A DNA stretch of 64,000 bases from Gracilinema caldarium DSM 7334 (GTDB lineage: Bacteria > Spirochaetota > Spirochaetia > Treponematales > Breznakiellaceae), in NCBI RefSeq assembly GCF_000219725.1, contig NC_015732.1, positions 2,170,001 to 2,234,000 on the forward strand, in the 5' to 3' direction. The translations under genes and the position numbers were made by a program. Below are positions 18,310 to 26,611 of the stretch, piece after piece; the first letter of the stretch is position 1, and each line of letters begins with the position of its first letter. The notes under the pieces are model-generated. The model saw only the letters and a program-made list of their open reading frames with translations, was not told where the DNA came from and ran no database searches.

Positions 18310-18384
18310 ATGTTTATACGTTATTGTATAACCAATTCTATCAGTCTCGCAGCAGCAGCCGCTATCCCGGAGGGTCGCGGTTAG
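18310..18384 (+). CDS. alanine-rich leader peptide of an attenuator
   Basis: A 24-residue open frame, ATG at 18310, TAG at 18382-18384. Codons 14-18 (18349-18363) are five consecutive alanine codons (GCA GCA GCA GCC GCT), followed by Ile-Pro-Glu-Gly-Arg-Gly and the stop. There is no Shine-Dalgarno sequence; the start would be leaderless, as for several genes in this window. A run of codons for one amino acid just before mutually exclusive RNA hairpins and a terminator is the known architecture of amino-acid attenuators such as those of the trp, leu and ilv operons. It precedes an aminotransferase gene, which fits a control signal based on charged tRNA-Ala. Confidence 0.7.
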   Translation: MFIRYCITNSISLAAAAAIPEGRG

Positions 18385-18442
18385 CTGATATTACATACTA
18401 TCAGGGCCGTGATCCTCCATAACGGGGATTGCGGCTTTTTTT
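18359..18442 (+). promoter_or_regulatory. transcription attenuator upstream of the aminotransferase
   Basis: Four RNA segments can be traced. Protector hairpin: CCGC (18359-18362) with GCGG (18377-18380) plus CCC/GGG. Antiterminator: GGAGGGTCGCGG (18369-18380) pairs over all 12 bases, with two G-U wobbles, with CCGTGATCCTCC (18407-18418), extended inside by CTGATA (18385-18390) / TATCAG (18399-18404). Terminator: GCCGTGATCC (18406-18415) pairs with GGATTGCGGC (18426-18435), followed by seven T (18436-18442). Antiterminator and terminator share 18407-18415, so only one can form. The antiterminator 5' strand lies in the last codons of the leader peptide, so a ribosome reaching the stop would block it, whereas one stalled at the Ala codons would leave it free. 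Confidence 0.75.
18406..18442 (+). terminator. intrinsic terminator of the attenuator
   Basis: 10-bp stem with two G-T wobbles, 10-base loop, then TTTTTTT. It also would stop transcription arriving from the LacI-family gene. Confidence 0.8.
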
Positions 18443-18484
18443 ATGTCCTAGCACCTGGACAGATAAAAGTACAATCCCTGACTT

Positions 18485-18515
18485 GCAGGTGAACCGCTCG
18501 AAGCGATTCACCTGC
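18485..18515 (+). repeat. strong hairpin in the aminotransferase leader
   Basis: GCAGGTGAA (18485-18493) pairs with TTCACCTGC (18507-18515), and inside it CGCT (18495-18498) with AGCG (18502-18505) around a 3-base loop, leaving a single C-A mismatch. No T-run follows. A second hairpin GGGCTT/AAGCCC (18542-18556) sits directly against the AAAGGAG ribosome-binding site (18557-18563). Confidence 0.7.
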
Positions 18516-18568
18516 TATTATTGCAACGAGGTTTTCCGGCCGGGCTTAGGAAGCCCAAAGGAGCTTGT

Positions 18569-19912
18569 ATGAGAAGGGATATGGTACATCCGGGGGCGAA
18601 TCAGTTACGGTACGAGATTCGTGAAATTGTCGGCTTTGCCAGGGAACTGGGCCGGTGGAATATTCCCATTACATGGGAAAACATCGGTGATCCGGTTAAA
18701 AAGGGCGAATCCATTGAGCCCTGGATTAAGGAACTCGTCCGGAACCGGGTCATGGATGATCGTTCCTACGCCTACTCAGATACAGAAGGGATCTGGGAAA
18801 CGAGGGAATTCCTCGCAAACCTGGTAAACCAGCGGGCAGAACAGAATCCTCTCGAGGCCTTAGCAAGTCCTTGTGCTCCGGTATGTGCAGAGGACATCAT
18901 CTTTTTTAATGGTCTCGGCGATGCGGTTGCCAAGGTGTTTGGTTTTCTGCGCCGGGAAGCTCGGGTCCTGGGGCCGTCGCCAGCCTACTCCACCCTCTCT
19001 TCTGCTGAGGCAGCTCATTCTGGCTATGACCACCTGACGTACCGCCTCGATCCAGAACAAAACTGGATGCCCGATATGGAGGACGTGGAGTTAAAAGTAA
19101 AATATAACGATGCCATTGCGGGGCTTTTGCTCATCAACCCTGATAATCCTACCGGAGCAGTGTATCCCATCGAGGTGCTTAAGGAATTTGTCCGGATTGC
19201 AAAGACCTATGGTCTTTTTATCATTGCCGATGAAACCTATGCAAATATAGTCTTTCCGGGCAATAAAACAGCCGCCCTCTCCCAGGTAATTGATGATGTT
19301 CCTGGGCTGGCCTTACGATCCATCTCAAAAGAAATTCCCTGGCCCGGGGCTCGTTCCGGATGGATTGAGGTATATAACCGTCATGTGGACCCCCAATTTA
19401 GCCGGTATATCCAGAGTTTACTTGATGCAAAACGGCTTGAGGTATGCTCCACTACCTTGCCCCAGCTCTGCATCCCTGACATTATGGGTGATCCCCGTTA
19501 TCCGGCCCATCTGGAGCGGCGGAGCCGAATGTTTCAACAGCGGGCCGAAGAGGCCGCAGCGGCCTTTGCAAGCCGGAAGGGCGTCAGGCTTATTCAGCCC
19601 CGGGGCGCCCTTTATGCTACTGCTCTTTTTGACCGGGATGTCTTTTTTGATGACCAGAAAGAGGAGCGGCGTTTAACCGTACAGGATAAGGGCCTTGAGG
19701 ACTTTATTGCCAAAAAAACTGAATCGGTGGCACCGGATAAACGCTTTGTCTATTGGCTTCTTGCTGCAACCGGCATCTGTGTGGTTCCCTTATCGGGGTT
19801 TGTAAGTCAACAGCCGGGCTTCCGCTTTACCCTCTTGGAGCAAGATGATGCCAAACGAAGCTGGATTTACCGCACCCTTGCAATGGTTGCAGAACAATAC
19901 CTGGGATCCTGA
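18569..19912 (+). CDS. PLP-dependent class I/II aminotransferase, probably alanine-related
   Basis: 447 aa fold-type I aminotransferase. Visible: NPDNPTGAVYPIEVLKEF (cofactor-loop Asn), IIADETYANIVF (Asp that binds the PLP pyridine nitrogen), SISKEIPWPGARSGW (Schiff-base Lys and downstream phosphate-binding Arg), and a C-terminal FRFTLLEQD with the substrate-carboxylate Arg. It transfers an amino group between an amino acid and a 2-oxoacid in the cytoplasm. Sequence alone does not fix the substrate; the alanine-codon attenuator upstream points to alanine synthesis. ATG at 18569 follows AAAGGAG by 5 bases; an in-frame TTG at 18521 would lie in the leader hairpins and is rejected. Confidence 0.88.
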   Translation: MRRDMVHPGANQLRYEIREIVGFARELGRWNIPITWENIGDPVKKGESIEPWIKELVRNRVMDDRSYAYSDTEGIWETREFLANLVNQRAEQNPLEALASPCAPVCAEDIIFFNGLGDAVAKVFGFLRREARVLGPSPAYSTLSSAEAAHSGYDHLTYRLDPEQNWMPDMEDVELKVKYNDAIAGLLLINPDNPTGAVYPIEVLKEFVRIAKTYGLFIIADETYANIVFPGNKTAALSQVIDDVPGLALRSISKEIPWPGARSGWIEVYNRHVDPQFSRYIQSLLDAKRLEVCSTTLPQLCIPDIMGDPRYPAHLERRSRMFQQRAEEAAAAFASRKGVRLIQPRGALYATALFDRDVFFDDQKEERRLTVQDKGLEDFIAKKTESVAPDKRFVYWLLAATGICVVPLSGFVSQQPGFRFTLLEQDDAKRSWIYRTLAMVAEQYLGS

Positions 19913-19930
19913 GCGAAAGAACCGGGTTTC

Positions 19931-20845
19931 CTATGGCTTATCAAGTACCCTGATACCGAGACAGGTTGCTACTGCCCGTTCCCGGTTCAGGATTCCCTCG
20001 TGTAGAGGGTGATTCAGAACTTCCAGCTTTCCAGCCTGGTTACGAAGTACGAGGCTGGTGGAGCCGCCTCCATCCAGGATAAGGCCATCCCAGGCTCCCA
20101 GGGCAGAAAGGATCTGGCCGGTTTCATCTTCAGTTGCACCAATACTATCCTTGCGACGACCATCAATGGCGAGAAGATACAGTTTTTTTCCATCCTGGCT
20201 CACACCGACTGCACTTCGAGGATGACGGATGGCTTTGCCAGTAATTGGGGTGCCATTGTTGAGTACCAGAAAAAAGCCACCTAGTGCAAAACGGACTGTT
20301 TTCAGGATTTCATAATCAATAGTACCCTCAGGGGAACGCAGGCTCTCTTGATGCACTATGTGGGCACTTTGATCTCTGCTGATAAAAAGTGCCCAATAAC
20401 GAGAAACTGGATCTGCGATGATAAACCCCTCTTGTATGGCAATACCAACAACCTGTCTTGGTTCACCTTCCCTGTCTGATACTTTATCAAAGGGATTTCC
20501 ATTTATTGCTGCAACGCAGTCATATTGATGGGCAAAACTCGATACCTTGATAGCTGGCACCACCCCATAAGATAGAGGGTCTGGACCTACCACAATCTGG
20601 ATAGCCGGATTATCCAGACTTACCTCGATAGCCCAAAAAAGAAGAGGCGGGTTGCTGATTTGGCCTGAGGTGTATCGAAGTGGCCCCTGATTCTGCCAAA
20701 TTAAGTAGGGCACATCGAGATGCCAACTCCGGTTATAACCGGCTTGCAAGACGGGACTACTATTTAAGGTACTACAGGAAAGAAGGAGTACCAACCATGA
20801 TGAAACAAGTACCCATGATTTCATCAATCTGTAAACAAACTTCAT
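19931..20845 (-). CDS. phosphodiester glycosidase (NAGPA-domain) lipoprotein
   Basis: 304 aa. The N-terminus is a lipoprotein signal ending in VLLLSCSTLNSS, so the mature protein should be lipid-anchored. Residues about 80-300 match the NAGPA domain (phosphodiester glycosidase, formerly DUF2233): CVAAINGNPFD, HPRSAVGVSQDGKKLYLLAIDGRR, LILDGGGSTSLVLR. Bacterial members are thought to act on glycoconjugates or envelope polymers. It is convergent with the aminotransferase. An alternative ATG at 20824 gives a more compact signal peptide. No convincing Shine-Dalgarno sequence is seen for the first ATG. Confidence 0.85.
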   Translation of the reverse strand: MKFVYRLMKSWVLVSSWLVLLLSCSTLNSSPVLQAGYNRSWHLDVPYLIWQNQGPLRYTSGQISNPPLLFWAIEVSLDNPAIQIVVGPDPLSYGVVPAIKVSSFAHQYDCVAAINGNPFDKVSDREGEPRQVVGIAIQEGFIIADPVSRYWALFISRDQSAHIVHQESLRSPEGTIDYEILKTVRFALGGFFLVLNNGTPITGKAIRHPRSAVGVSQDGKKLYLLAIDGRRKDSIGATEDETGQILSALGAWDGLILDGGGSTSLVLRNQAGKLEVLNHPLHEGILNRERAVATCLGIRVLDKP

Positions 20846-20885
20846 AATATGAGCCTAGTAAATCATTAAATGGATGGCAAGCAAT

Positions 20886-20918
20886 AAAAAAGCCGCCCTG
20901 ATGGCGGCTCTTTTTTTT
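20886..20918 (-). terminator. rpsU / operon terminator
   Basis: Stem AGCCGCC (20891-20897) / GGCGGCT (20903-20909) flanked by A-rich and T8 tracts, so it is usable on both strands. On the minus strand it directly follows the rpsU stop. Confidence 0.9.
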
Positions 20919-21120
20919 AGTATTCAGACTTACCCTTGCGGTTTTTTTTCATCAGCTTGCGCTGAATAGCCTTCTTTTTCCGGTTGAGGATGGTGGAAGG
21001 TTTTTCATAGTATTCCCGTTTCTTATATTCCCGAATGATACCCTCTTTTTCAACCATACGTTTAAACCGTTTGATCGCCTTTTCCAGCATCTCGTTGTCA
21101 TCCACGACAATATGGGCCAC
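20917..21120 (-). CDS. rpsU: 30S ribosomal protein bS21
   Basis: 67 aa. It contains [32 protein letters not shown] and a strongly basic C-terminus, the full pattern of bS21, which helps mRNA anti-Shine-Dalgarno pairing on the small subunit. The start is a GTG with GGGAGGTGAG upstream, one of the best ribosome-binding sites in the window. It is the last gene of the minus-strand string beginning at argA, 53 bases after the M23 gene. Confidence 0.96.
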   Translation of the reverse strand: MAHIVVDDNEMLEKAIKRFKRMVEKEGIIREYKKREYYEKPSTILNRKKKAIQRKLMKKNRKGKSEY

Positions 21121-21173
21121 TGTAACTCACCTCCCTTCCGCCGTCCGGTCAGTATAAAAACCTTCTCACAACT

Positions 21174-22391
21174 TTAATTTTGAGAAGGCTCTGTCGAAAA
21201 AATGTTTAACTTTTCAAGTATTTTACGTAAAATGCGTTCCTTGTCAAGCGGTGCAAGGCTTACCATTAAATCCGGATCGGCAAATTCTCCCTGAATACGG
21301 AACTCCCAGTGCAGGTGAGGTCCTGTGGAAAGGCCTGTAGATCCGGACTTTCCCAGTTCGGTGCCACTATCGACCTGGATACCCTCGGTTACTGAAAGGG
21401 AATCCATATGATAATAGAGGGAATAAACCCCCGGAGCATGCTGGAGCACTACCGTATTGCCTGTAACAATCCGAAAGCGGGCCATCAGCACCAGGCCCGG
21501 AGCAGTAGCTCGTACCACCGTACCCCGGGGAACACCAAAATCGATACCACCATGAATGCTTCGTTCGGAACTGCCATTGGTGTACTGGTATACCCGACGG
21601 TCTCCAAAAAAACTAGTACGACGATTCGAATCGACAGGGGCGGCAAAGCCTCCCATGGTATACAGTCCGGAGCTGCTTGTGGTAAGCAGTTTCCAGAGTT
21701 CAGCCGATTCAGCTGCTTTTTGGGGATCCGGTTTGGTTTTTATGTCCGTATTTTCCTGTCCTAGGCTTATGGTTTCGGTAGTAAAGGTTCTGGGATCGAC
21801 GGGGAGGCTTTGCCGCCCCGGCAGGGCGACGGTCATAAAGGCTGCGCTGATTGTTCCGGTGCCGGAAGCTGGACTGGAAGCTACTCGCCCAATGCCCACT
21901 GTTTTTTCCCGCTGTATTTCAAGATTGACCGATGTTTCATCATAGGTATTGGGTATAACCAGGGTTGCCATGACAATGGTATAGATTTTATCTGCCTGGT
22001 GAACTTCATCAACATAAAAAAAGGGAGCCGATTGTATAGTTTTATTCTTCCTGTTGCTAAGAATAGCCTGAAGCGGAACGAGTTCGCCAGCCCTCAGGGA
22101 TCTGAGATTCGGCGAGCCCCCATGCGGCGATTCTGCCGTCGGCAGGTTATCCGTTGGCGAGCTATCAGGCGGGCTAGTAAGGTTTTCGGCGCTTTGAACA
22201 GGTGCGGGAATAGCCACTATGACCGAGACTGGGGACCCAGGAATCAGATGATCCGGAAACACCAAAACCTGAGCTTCCTGGGTCTGAAAAGTTCCAGAAC
22301 CAAGCAGGAGTCCCAAGAGGATTATCGTGATAAAAACTATAAAAGCCTTTGAGAAGCCCCTTTTATTTACAATGCCTGTTCTTCTTCCCAT
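21174..22391 (-). CDS. M23-family (LytM-type) envelope metallopeptidase
   Basis: 405 aa with one N-terminal membrane segment (residues 14-34) and a long low-complexity periplasmic region rich in Pro/Ser/Thr. The C-terminal M23 domain (residues about 275-375) has the zinc ligands in SIHGGIDFGVPRGT and GPHLHWEFR, so it looks catalytically complete; these enzymes cut peptidoglycan cross-bridges. The ATG at 22391 lies 25 bases inside the 3' end of recJ, so the two are translationally coupled. Confidence 0.92.
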   Translation of the reverse strand: MGRRTGIVNKRGFSKAFIVFITIILLGLLLGSGTFQTQEAQVLVFPDHLIPGSPVSVIVAIPAPVQSAENLTSPPDSSPTDNLPTAESPHGGSPNLRSLRAGELVPLQAILSNRKNKTIQSAPFFYVDEVHQADKIYTIVMATLVIPNTYDETSVNLEIQREKTVGIGRVASSPASGTGTISAAFMTVALPGRQSLPVDPRTFTTETISLGQENTDIKTKPDPQKAAESAELWKLLTTSSSGLYTMGGFAAPVDSNRRTSFFGDRRVYQYTNGSSERSIHGGIDFGVPRGTVVRATAPGLVLMARFRIVTGNTVVLQHAPGVYSLYYHMDSLSVTEGIQVDSGTELGKSGSTGLSTGPHLHWEFRIQGEFADPDLMVSLAPLDKERILRKILEKLNIFSTEPSQN

Positions 22392-24520
22392 GTACCAGTC
22401 CGTTTTATGTCCCGTATGATAAGCTGAGGGGTCTCATTCCCGTTAAAATAATTCCGGTTTACCCGAAACACCATATCGACCATATCATTCAGGTCAAATT
22501 CCCGTTTTACCTTCTCTGCGGCCTGCCAGTAAACCGCGGGCCACTTATAGGTGCCCGTATCTATGGTAAGTTTAACGTGTTTTGCTTCATTTTTACCCAT
22601 GAGGGAAATATCAATGATTTTTACCTTTTTTGCCATAAAGGTAAGGGGATTGTTATCTTCCCCATAGGGTTCAAAAAGATCTACCAGCTTGAGGAGATCA
22701 GCAGTCATATATTTCAAGGGCAGTTCAGCATCAATTTGTATAAGCTCTTCGTCCTCTGAATCCCCCAGTTCCATGGCAGCGGCTATCAGCTTCAGCCGTT
22801 CCAGAAAGGCTTCCCAGTTAGATTTGTGCATACTGAAGCCCGCCGCAAAATCGTGCCCCCCCCAATCCAGAAAGAGGTCCGAACATTGTTCCAGAAGGGA
22901 TCGCAGGTCGTAGCCCCGGCTTGAGCGGAGAGAACCGGTGACCGTATTTTCGCCGTTAAAGGCTACTACCAGGGAGGGAACCTTAAAACGGTTCACCATT
23001 TTACTGGCCATGATGCCTGTTACCCCCCGGTGAATTTCCGGGCCGAAGGCAATGGCCAGGTTGTTCGAATAGGCCTCCAGGCTTGCCTGGGCCATAGGCT
23101 CTACAATGTTCCATATATCGGTGCCCAGTTTTTTCCGGCTTTCGTTCATCTCGAGCACTTCGTTGGCCAGGGCTTCCCGTGTAACCGGGTCATCTTCGAG
23201 GAGGAGACGGACTGCCCGGTCGGGTTTACCCATCCGGCCTGCTGCATTAATCACCGGGCATAACTGCCAGGCCAGGTCGGTTGCATTAAGGTGCCTGCCT
23301 GCAAGGCCCTGTTTAAAGAGCAGATCCGAGACTCCGCTCCGGGCCTTGGTTTCCATGGCCGCAAGGCCTGACCGTACGATGATGCGGTTTTCGTCCCGCA
23401 GGGGCATCAGGTCCGCAATGGTTCCCAGGGCGGCAAGCTGGAGGTCCTGTTGGTCCTCTTCGCCGTACCAGGCTTCCTTTTTTTGTACAAAGGATACAAA
23501 AAGGTTGATGAATACATCAAGTTCGGTGGCGCTTTTCTCGGCGTATTTGGCAATCCTGGAAAGTTCCTTGATGCGGAGGAGACTTTTGCCGGCCACTGCG
23601 GGAAGCACCTTGCCGATTTCCGGGGCGATGTCCAGCATGTACACTTCGATGGCGGTGCCGAACATTTTTGCAAAGGCCTTTTTCTGCAGAGCCCCGTCCC
23701 ATGTAAAAATCTGCTGATCCTTGAGAAAGGGGAGCAGCCGGGTCTGTTCAAGATGTACCATGCCGGGAATAATCGTCTCGGTGAGCCGGCCTACCTCGAC
23801 CAGGTTTCTGAGCTGAACCGCTTCGACCACAAACGCATCATTGGTAGGTCGCGTCGTGAGGAGGCAGATGTTCTGCCCGAAGAGTTCGCTCTTTTGGGCG
23901 AACCGGAGGGCTGACACGAGCTTATAGGTTACCCCACAGCCGCAGAGGTCCCGGAAGGGGTAGGGGGAGTTTTTGAGTTTAGGATTGATGATCACATAGG
24001 CCTCAGGCAGGACTTCCTGTGGGTTATGATGGTCCACCACAATGACATCGATGCCCAGGTCCAGGGCAGCGCGAATTTCTTCTATATTTGAGATGCCGCA
24101 GTCTACGGTAATAATAAGGGTGCCGTAATCGGCGGCAAATTGCTGTACCGCTTCGACTGAAAGCCCATAGGCATCATCCCCCTGGGGTACCTGCCAGCGC
24201 ACATCGATGCCGAGTTGTTTCAGGTGCCGTACCAGGAGGCTCGTACTGGTGATACCGTCCACGTCCCGGTCGCCAAACACAAGAACCCGTTCTCCCTCTT
24301 CCTTTGCGGCGAGGATCCGCTCCACCGCATCTTCCATACCAGAGAGCAGAAAGGGATTTCTGAGATGGCGAACATCGGATTCTAAAAAATAACGGACAGC
24401 TTCCCCAGAGGTAATATCCCGGCGAACCAGTATGGATGCAGTGAGGAGATCACAGCCATATCGGTTTGCAATATCCTTAACCTGGTCTGCGGAGATTTCT
24501 TTCTTTTCCCAATTCATCAA
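22367..24520 (-). CDS. recJ: single-stranded-DNA-specific exonuclease RecJ
   Basis: 717 aa. DHH-family motifs are present: FGDRDVDGITSTSLLVRHL (motif I), TVDCGI, VVDHHNPQ (the DHH motif), and the DHHA1 region WGGHDFAAGFSM. RecJ degrades 5'-3' single-stranded DNA in recombination and mismatch repair. At 717 aa it is longer than the 577-aa E. coli protein; the extra residues are mostly an insertion between the DHH and DHHA1 parts (around residues 210-380). The start overlaps the pdp stop by 4 bases (ATGA). Confidence 0.95.
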   Translation of the reverse strand: MMNWEKKEISADQVKDIANRYGCDLLTASILVRRDITSGEAVRYFLESDVRHLRNPFLLSGMEDAVERILAAKEEGERVLVFGDRDVDGITSTSLLVRHLKQLGIDVRWQVPQGDDAYGLSVEAVQQFAADYGTLIITVDCGISNIEEIRAALDLGIDVIVVDHHNPQEVLPEAYVIINPKLKNSPYPFRDLCGCGVTYKLVSALRFAQKSELFGQNICLLTTRPTNDAFVVEAVQLRNLVEVGRLTETIIPGMVHLEQTRLLPFLKDQQIFTWDGALQKKAFAKMFGTAIEVYMLDIAPEIGKVLPAVAGKSLLRIKELSRIAKYAEKSATELDVFINLFVSFVQKKEAWYGEEDQQDLQLAALGTIADLMPLRDENRIIVRSGLAAMETKARSGVSDLLFKQGLAGRHLNATDLAWQLCPVINAAGRMGKPDRAVRLLLEDDPVTREALANEVLEMNESRKKLGTDIWNIVEPMAQASLEAYSNNLAIAFGPEIHRGVTGIMASKMVNRFKVPSLVVAFNGENTVTGSLRSSRGYDLRSLLEQCSDLFLDWGGHDFAAGFSMHKSNWEAFLERLKLIAAAMELGDSEDEELIQIDAELPLKYMTADLLKLVDLFEPYGEDNNPLTFMAKKVKIIDISLMGKNEAKHVKLTIDTGTYKWPAVYWQAAEKVKREFDLNDMVDMVFRVNRNYFNGNETPQLIIRDIKRTGTWEEEQAL

Positions 24521-25824
24521 GAGGCAATTTCCTTGCGTATCAATGTTCGCAGGGCAGGCTTCGAATCTTGGATCTGCAGGGCCCCTTCAATCAGGGGTTT
24601 TGCATCCTTAAGGCTTTGATCCGATTTGCCCCAGACAGTCATTACTATATCACCAGACTGGACTAAATCGCCATACCGTTTATGGAATTGAATACCCGCT
24701 GTGGGGCTCACTACATCTTCGGTCCTGTTCCGGCCCACACCCAGGTGTACCCCGGCGAGTCCAATCTGATAGGCATCGATATGGCTGATATAACCGGAAC
24801 GGGGCGCACGGATTTCCATGGAGAAGGGAGAACGATACCTGCCCCGAAGTTCCAAAAGCTGGTCAGGGTTGCCTCCCTGACTACGGACGTTGTTAAGGAA
24901 AAGCTCGCGTGGTTTGCCGCTGGCCAGGGCTGCTTCACACATAGCCCGTCCTTCTTGAGCGGTCTTAGCCTTGCCGCCCAAAACAACCATCCGGGCCGCT
25001 AATTCCAGGGTAACTTCCATGAGGTCTTTGGGTCCCTTTCCTTCAAGACAATCCAGGGATTCTTCTACTTCCAGGAAATTGCCCATCATGTTACCCAGGG
25101 GTTCATTCATGTCGGTGAGCAGGGCAATAATCCGTTTCCCCATGGCAGCCCCGGTGTTGACGAGGGATCGGGCAAGTTTTTCCCCATCCTCAGGGTCTTT
25201 CATGAATGCCCCGGAACCATATTTAACATCGAACACCAGGCCTTCGGCACCTTCGGCGACTTTTTTGGAAAGAATGCTGGCAGTAATGAGGGGAATGGAT
25301 TCTACCGTGGCAGTTACGTCCCGGAGGGCATAGAGCAGCCGGTCTGCAGGCGCTATTTCTTTGGTCTGGCCGGTCATGGCAAAACCATCTTTCTGGATAA
25401 TTTCACGGAATTCTTCTACCGTAAGATTGGTTCGATACCCGGGTATAGATTCAAGTTTATCCAGAGTACCCCCAGTGTGACCCAGGGCTCGACCGGACAT
25501 CATGGGATCCTTAATACCGAGACTTGCTACAAGGGGAGCCAATATCAGACTTGTTTTATCGCCGACGCCGCCTGTTGAATGCTTATCTACAAAGGGGCCG
25601 GAAATGCCCGAAAGGTCGATTACGTTACCAGATTTCAGCATCACCTCGGTGAGCACGCCCGTCTCTGCGGGGGTCATCCCCTGAAAGTAGACTGCCATAG
25701 CCCAGGCGGAAACCTGGTAATCCGGAATGGTGCCTGCCACATAGCCGCCAATTAAAAATTCTATTTCTTCTCTAGACAGTTCCTCGCCGGAACGTTTTTT
25801 CATGATAATGTCTACAGCTCTCAT
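24517..25824 (-). CDS. pdp: pyrimidine-nucleoside / thymidine phosphorylase
   Basis: 435 aa. MRAVDIIMKKRSGEELSREEI and the family signature SGRALGHTGGTLDKLE are present, as are the phosphate-binding KHSTGGVGDKTS and the C-terminal SGYISHIDAYQIG / GDLVQSGDIVMTVW barrel-sandwich domain. It splits pyrimidine nucleosides into base and (deoxy)ribose 1-phosphate. The ATG at 25824 follows AAGGAGG (12 bases away) and gives the standard N-terminus; an upstream in-frame start at 25887 would overlap recO. It sits between recO and recJ in the string. Confidence 0.94.
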   Translation of the reverse strand: MRAVDIIMKKRSGEELSREEIEFLIGGYVAGTIPDYQVSAWAMAVYFQGMTPAETGVLTEVMLKSGNVIDLSGISGPFVDKHSTGGVGDKTSLILAPLVASLGIKDPMMSGRALGHTGGTLDKLESIPGYRTNLTVEEFREIIQKDGFAMTGQTKEIAPADRLLYALRDVTATVESIPLITASILSKKVAEGAEGLVFDVKYGSGAFMKDPEDGEKLARSLVNTGAAMGKRIIALLTDMNEPLGNMMGNFLEVEESLDCLEGKGPKDLMEVTLELAARMVVLGGKAKTAQEGRAMCEAALASGKPRELFLNNVRSQGGNPDQLLELRGRYRSPFSMEIRAPRSGYISHIDAYQIGLAGVHLGVGRNRTEDVVSPTAGIQFHKRYGDLVQSGDIVMTVWGKSDQSLKDAKPLIEGALQIQDSKPALRTLIRKEIAS

Positions 25825-25852
25825 AGATACTAGAGTCCTCCTTCTGACTGTC

Positions 25853-26611
25853 TTACAAGATTTCCCAATAGCGAACGGGAGTTCCAAGGGTCTGTTGCAG
25901 GAGTGCTGTACCTAAATGTTGTACTTGTGTCTGGGTAGCCTCATCCACACGGTAACGCTCTACCTGACTGGCTGGAAGTTCCAATATTCTGGAAATCCAC
26001 CGACGCCCACCCCCGTTTATCGGGAAAAGCCCTGTCTGTATTGTTTTCTTCACCGGTTCTGCACAGAAATCGCATAGCACCTGTTGTTCCGAAGAAGAGT
26101 ACCATACTACTTCATCCGCTCGGACTGTGCAAGCACAACGTTCACACTGGTCTAATTCAGGAAGGATGCCCATCAGGTTTAACCAATTCCATACAAAATA
26201 AGTAATAAGTATAGGAATACTAGCTTCGGTTATCCTATTCAACACTTCGATACTCTCAGTGGTTAGTTCAAAGGCTTCTTTCCAGGTGCCACCTCCTCCC
26301 TGGCTTGCAATAACAATTTCCAACATGGTTGAACCTGCCATAAGTTTTGCATAGGATTCCCGAAGGGTGGGCCGCCAGAATTGTACATCAAAATCAGTTA
26401 TTTTTTTAGTGTTCCTAACCGGATCCTCGTAGATCCAGAGCTTACCCTGATGAAAGGGGGATACATAGGATCGAAGTTTACTTTTCGGACCTCCAAAAAG
26501 TGTGGCCCGCAGTATACCCTCTTCCAGAGTAAAAAAGATCGCTTCTCGGTTCTGTTCACCGCTTTGCCGCACCTGGAGTACAAGGGCTGTATAGGTTCTG
26601 CTTCTGCTCAT
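25853..26611 (-). CDS. recO: DNA repair protein RecO
   Basis: 252 aa, usual RecO length. N-terminal OB fold (TALVLQVRQSGEQNREAIFFT, RATLFGGPKSKLRSYVSPF) and a helical C-terminal domain with a four-Cys zinc site, CERC and CDFC. RecO loads RecA with RecR. Its ATG overlaps the argA stop (4 bases), so it is co-translated with argA. Confidence 0.92.
   Translation of the reverse strand: MSRSRTYTALVLQVRQSGEQNREAIFFTLEEGILRATLFGGPKSKLRSYVSPFHQGKLWIYEDPVRNTKKITDFDVQFWRPTLRESYAKLMAGSTMLEIVIASQGGGGTWKEAFELTTESIEVLNRITEASIPILITYFVWNWLNLMGILPELDQCERCACTVRADEVVWYSSSEQQVLCDFCAEPVKKTIQTGLFPINGGGRRWISRILELPASQVERYRVDEATQTQVQHLGTALLQQTLGTPVRYWEIL

Noticed and set aside
18341-18442. Possibility that the structured RNA before the aminotransferase is an SRP RNA or a known riboswitch.
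   Set aside because: The GGAAGCAGC-type SRP core and known aptamer motifs were not seen, while the open frame, Ala run, antiterminator and terminator explain the structure fully.
23106-23717. A 203-codon open frame opposite recJ.
   Set aside because: Ser/Arg-rich antisense shadow of a conserved nuclease, with no credible domain.
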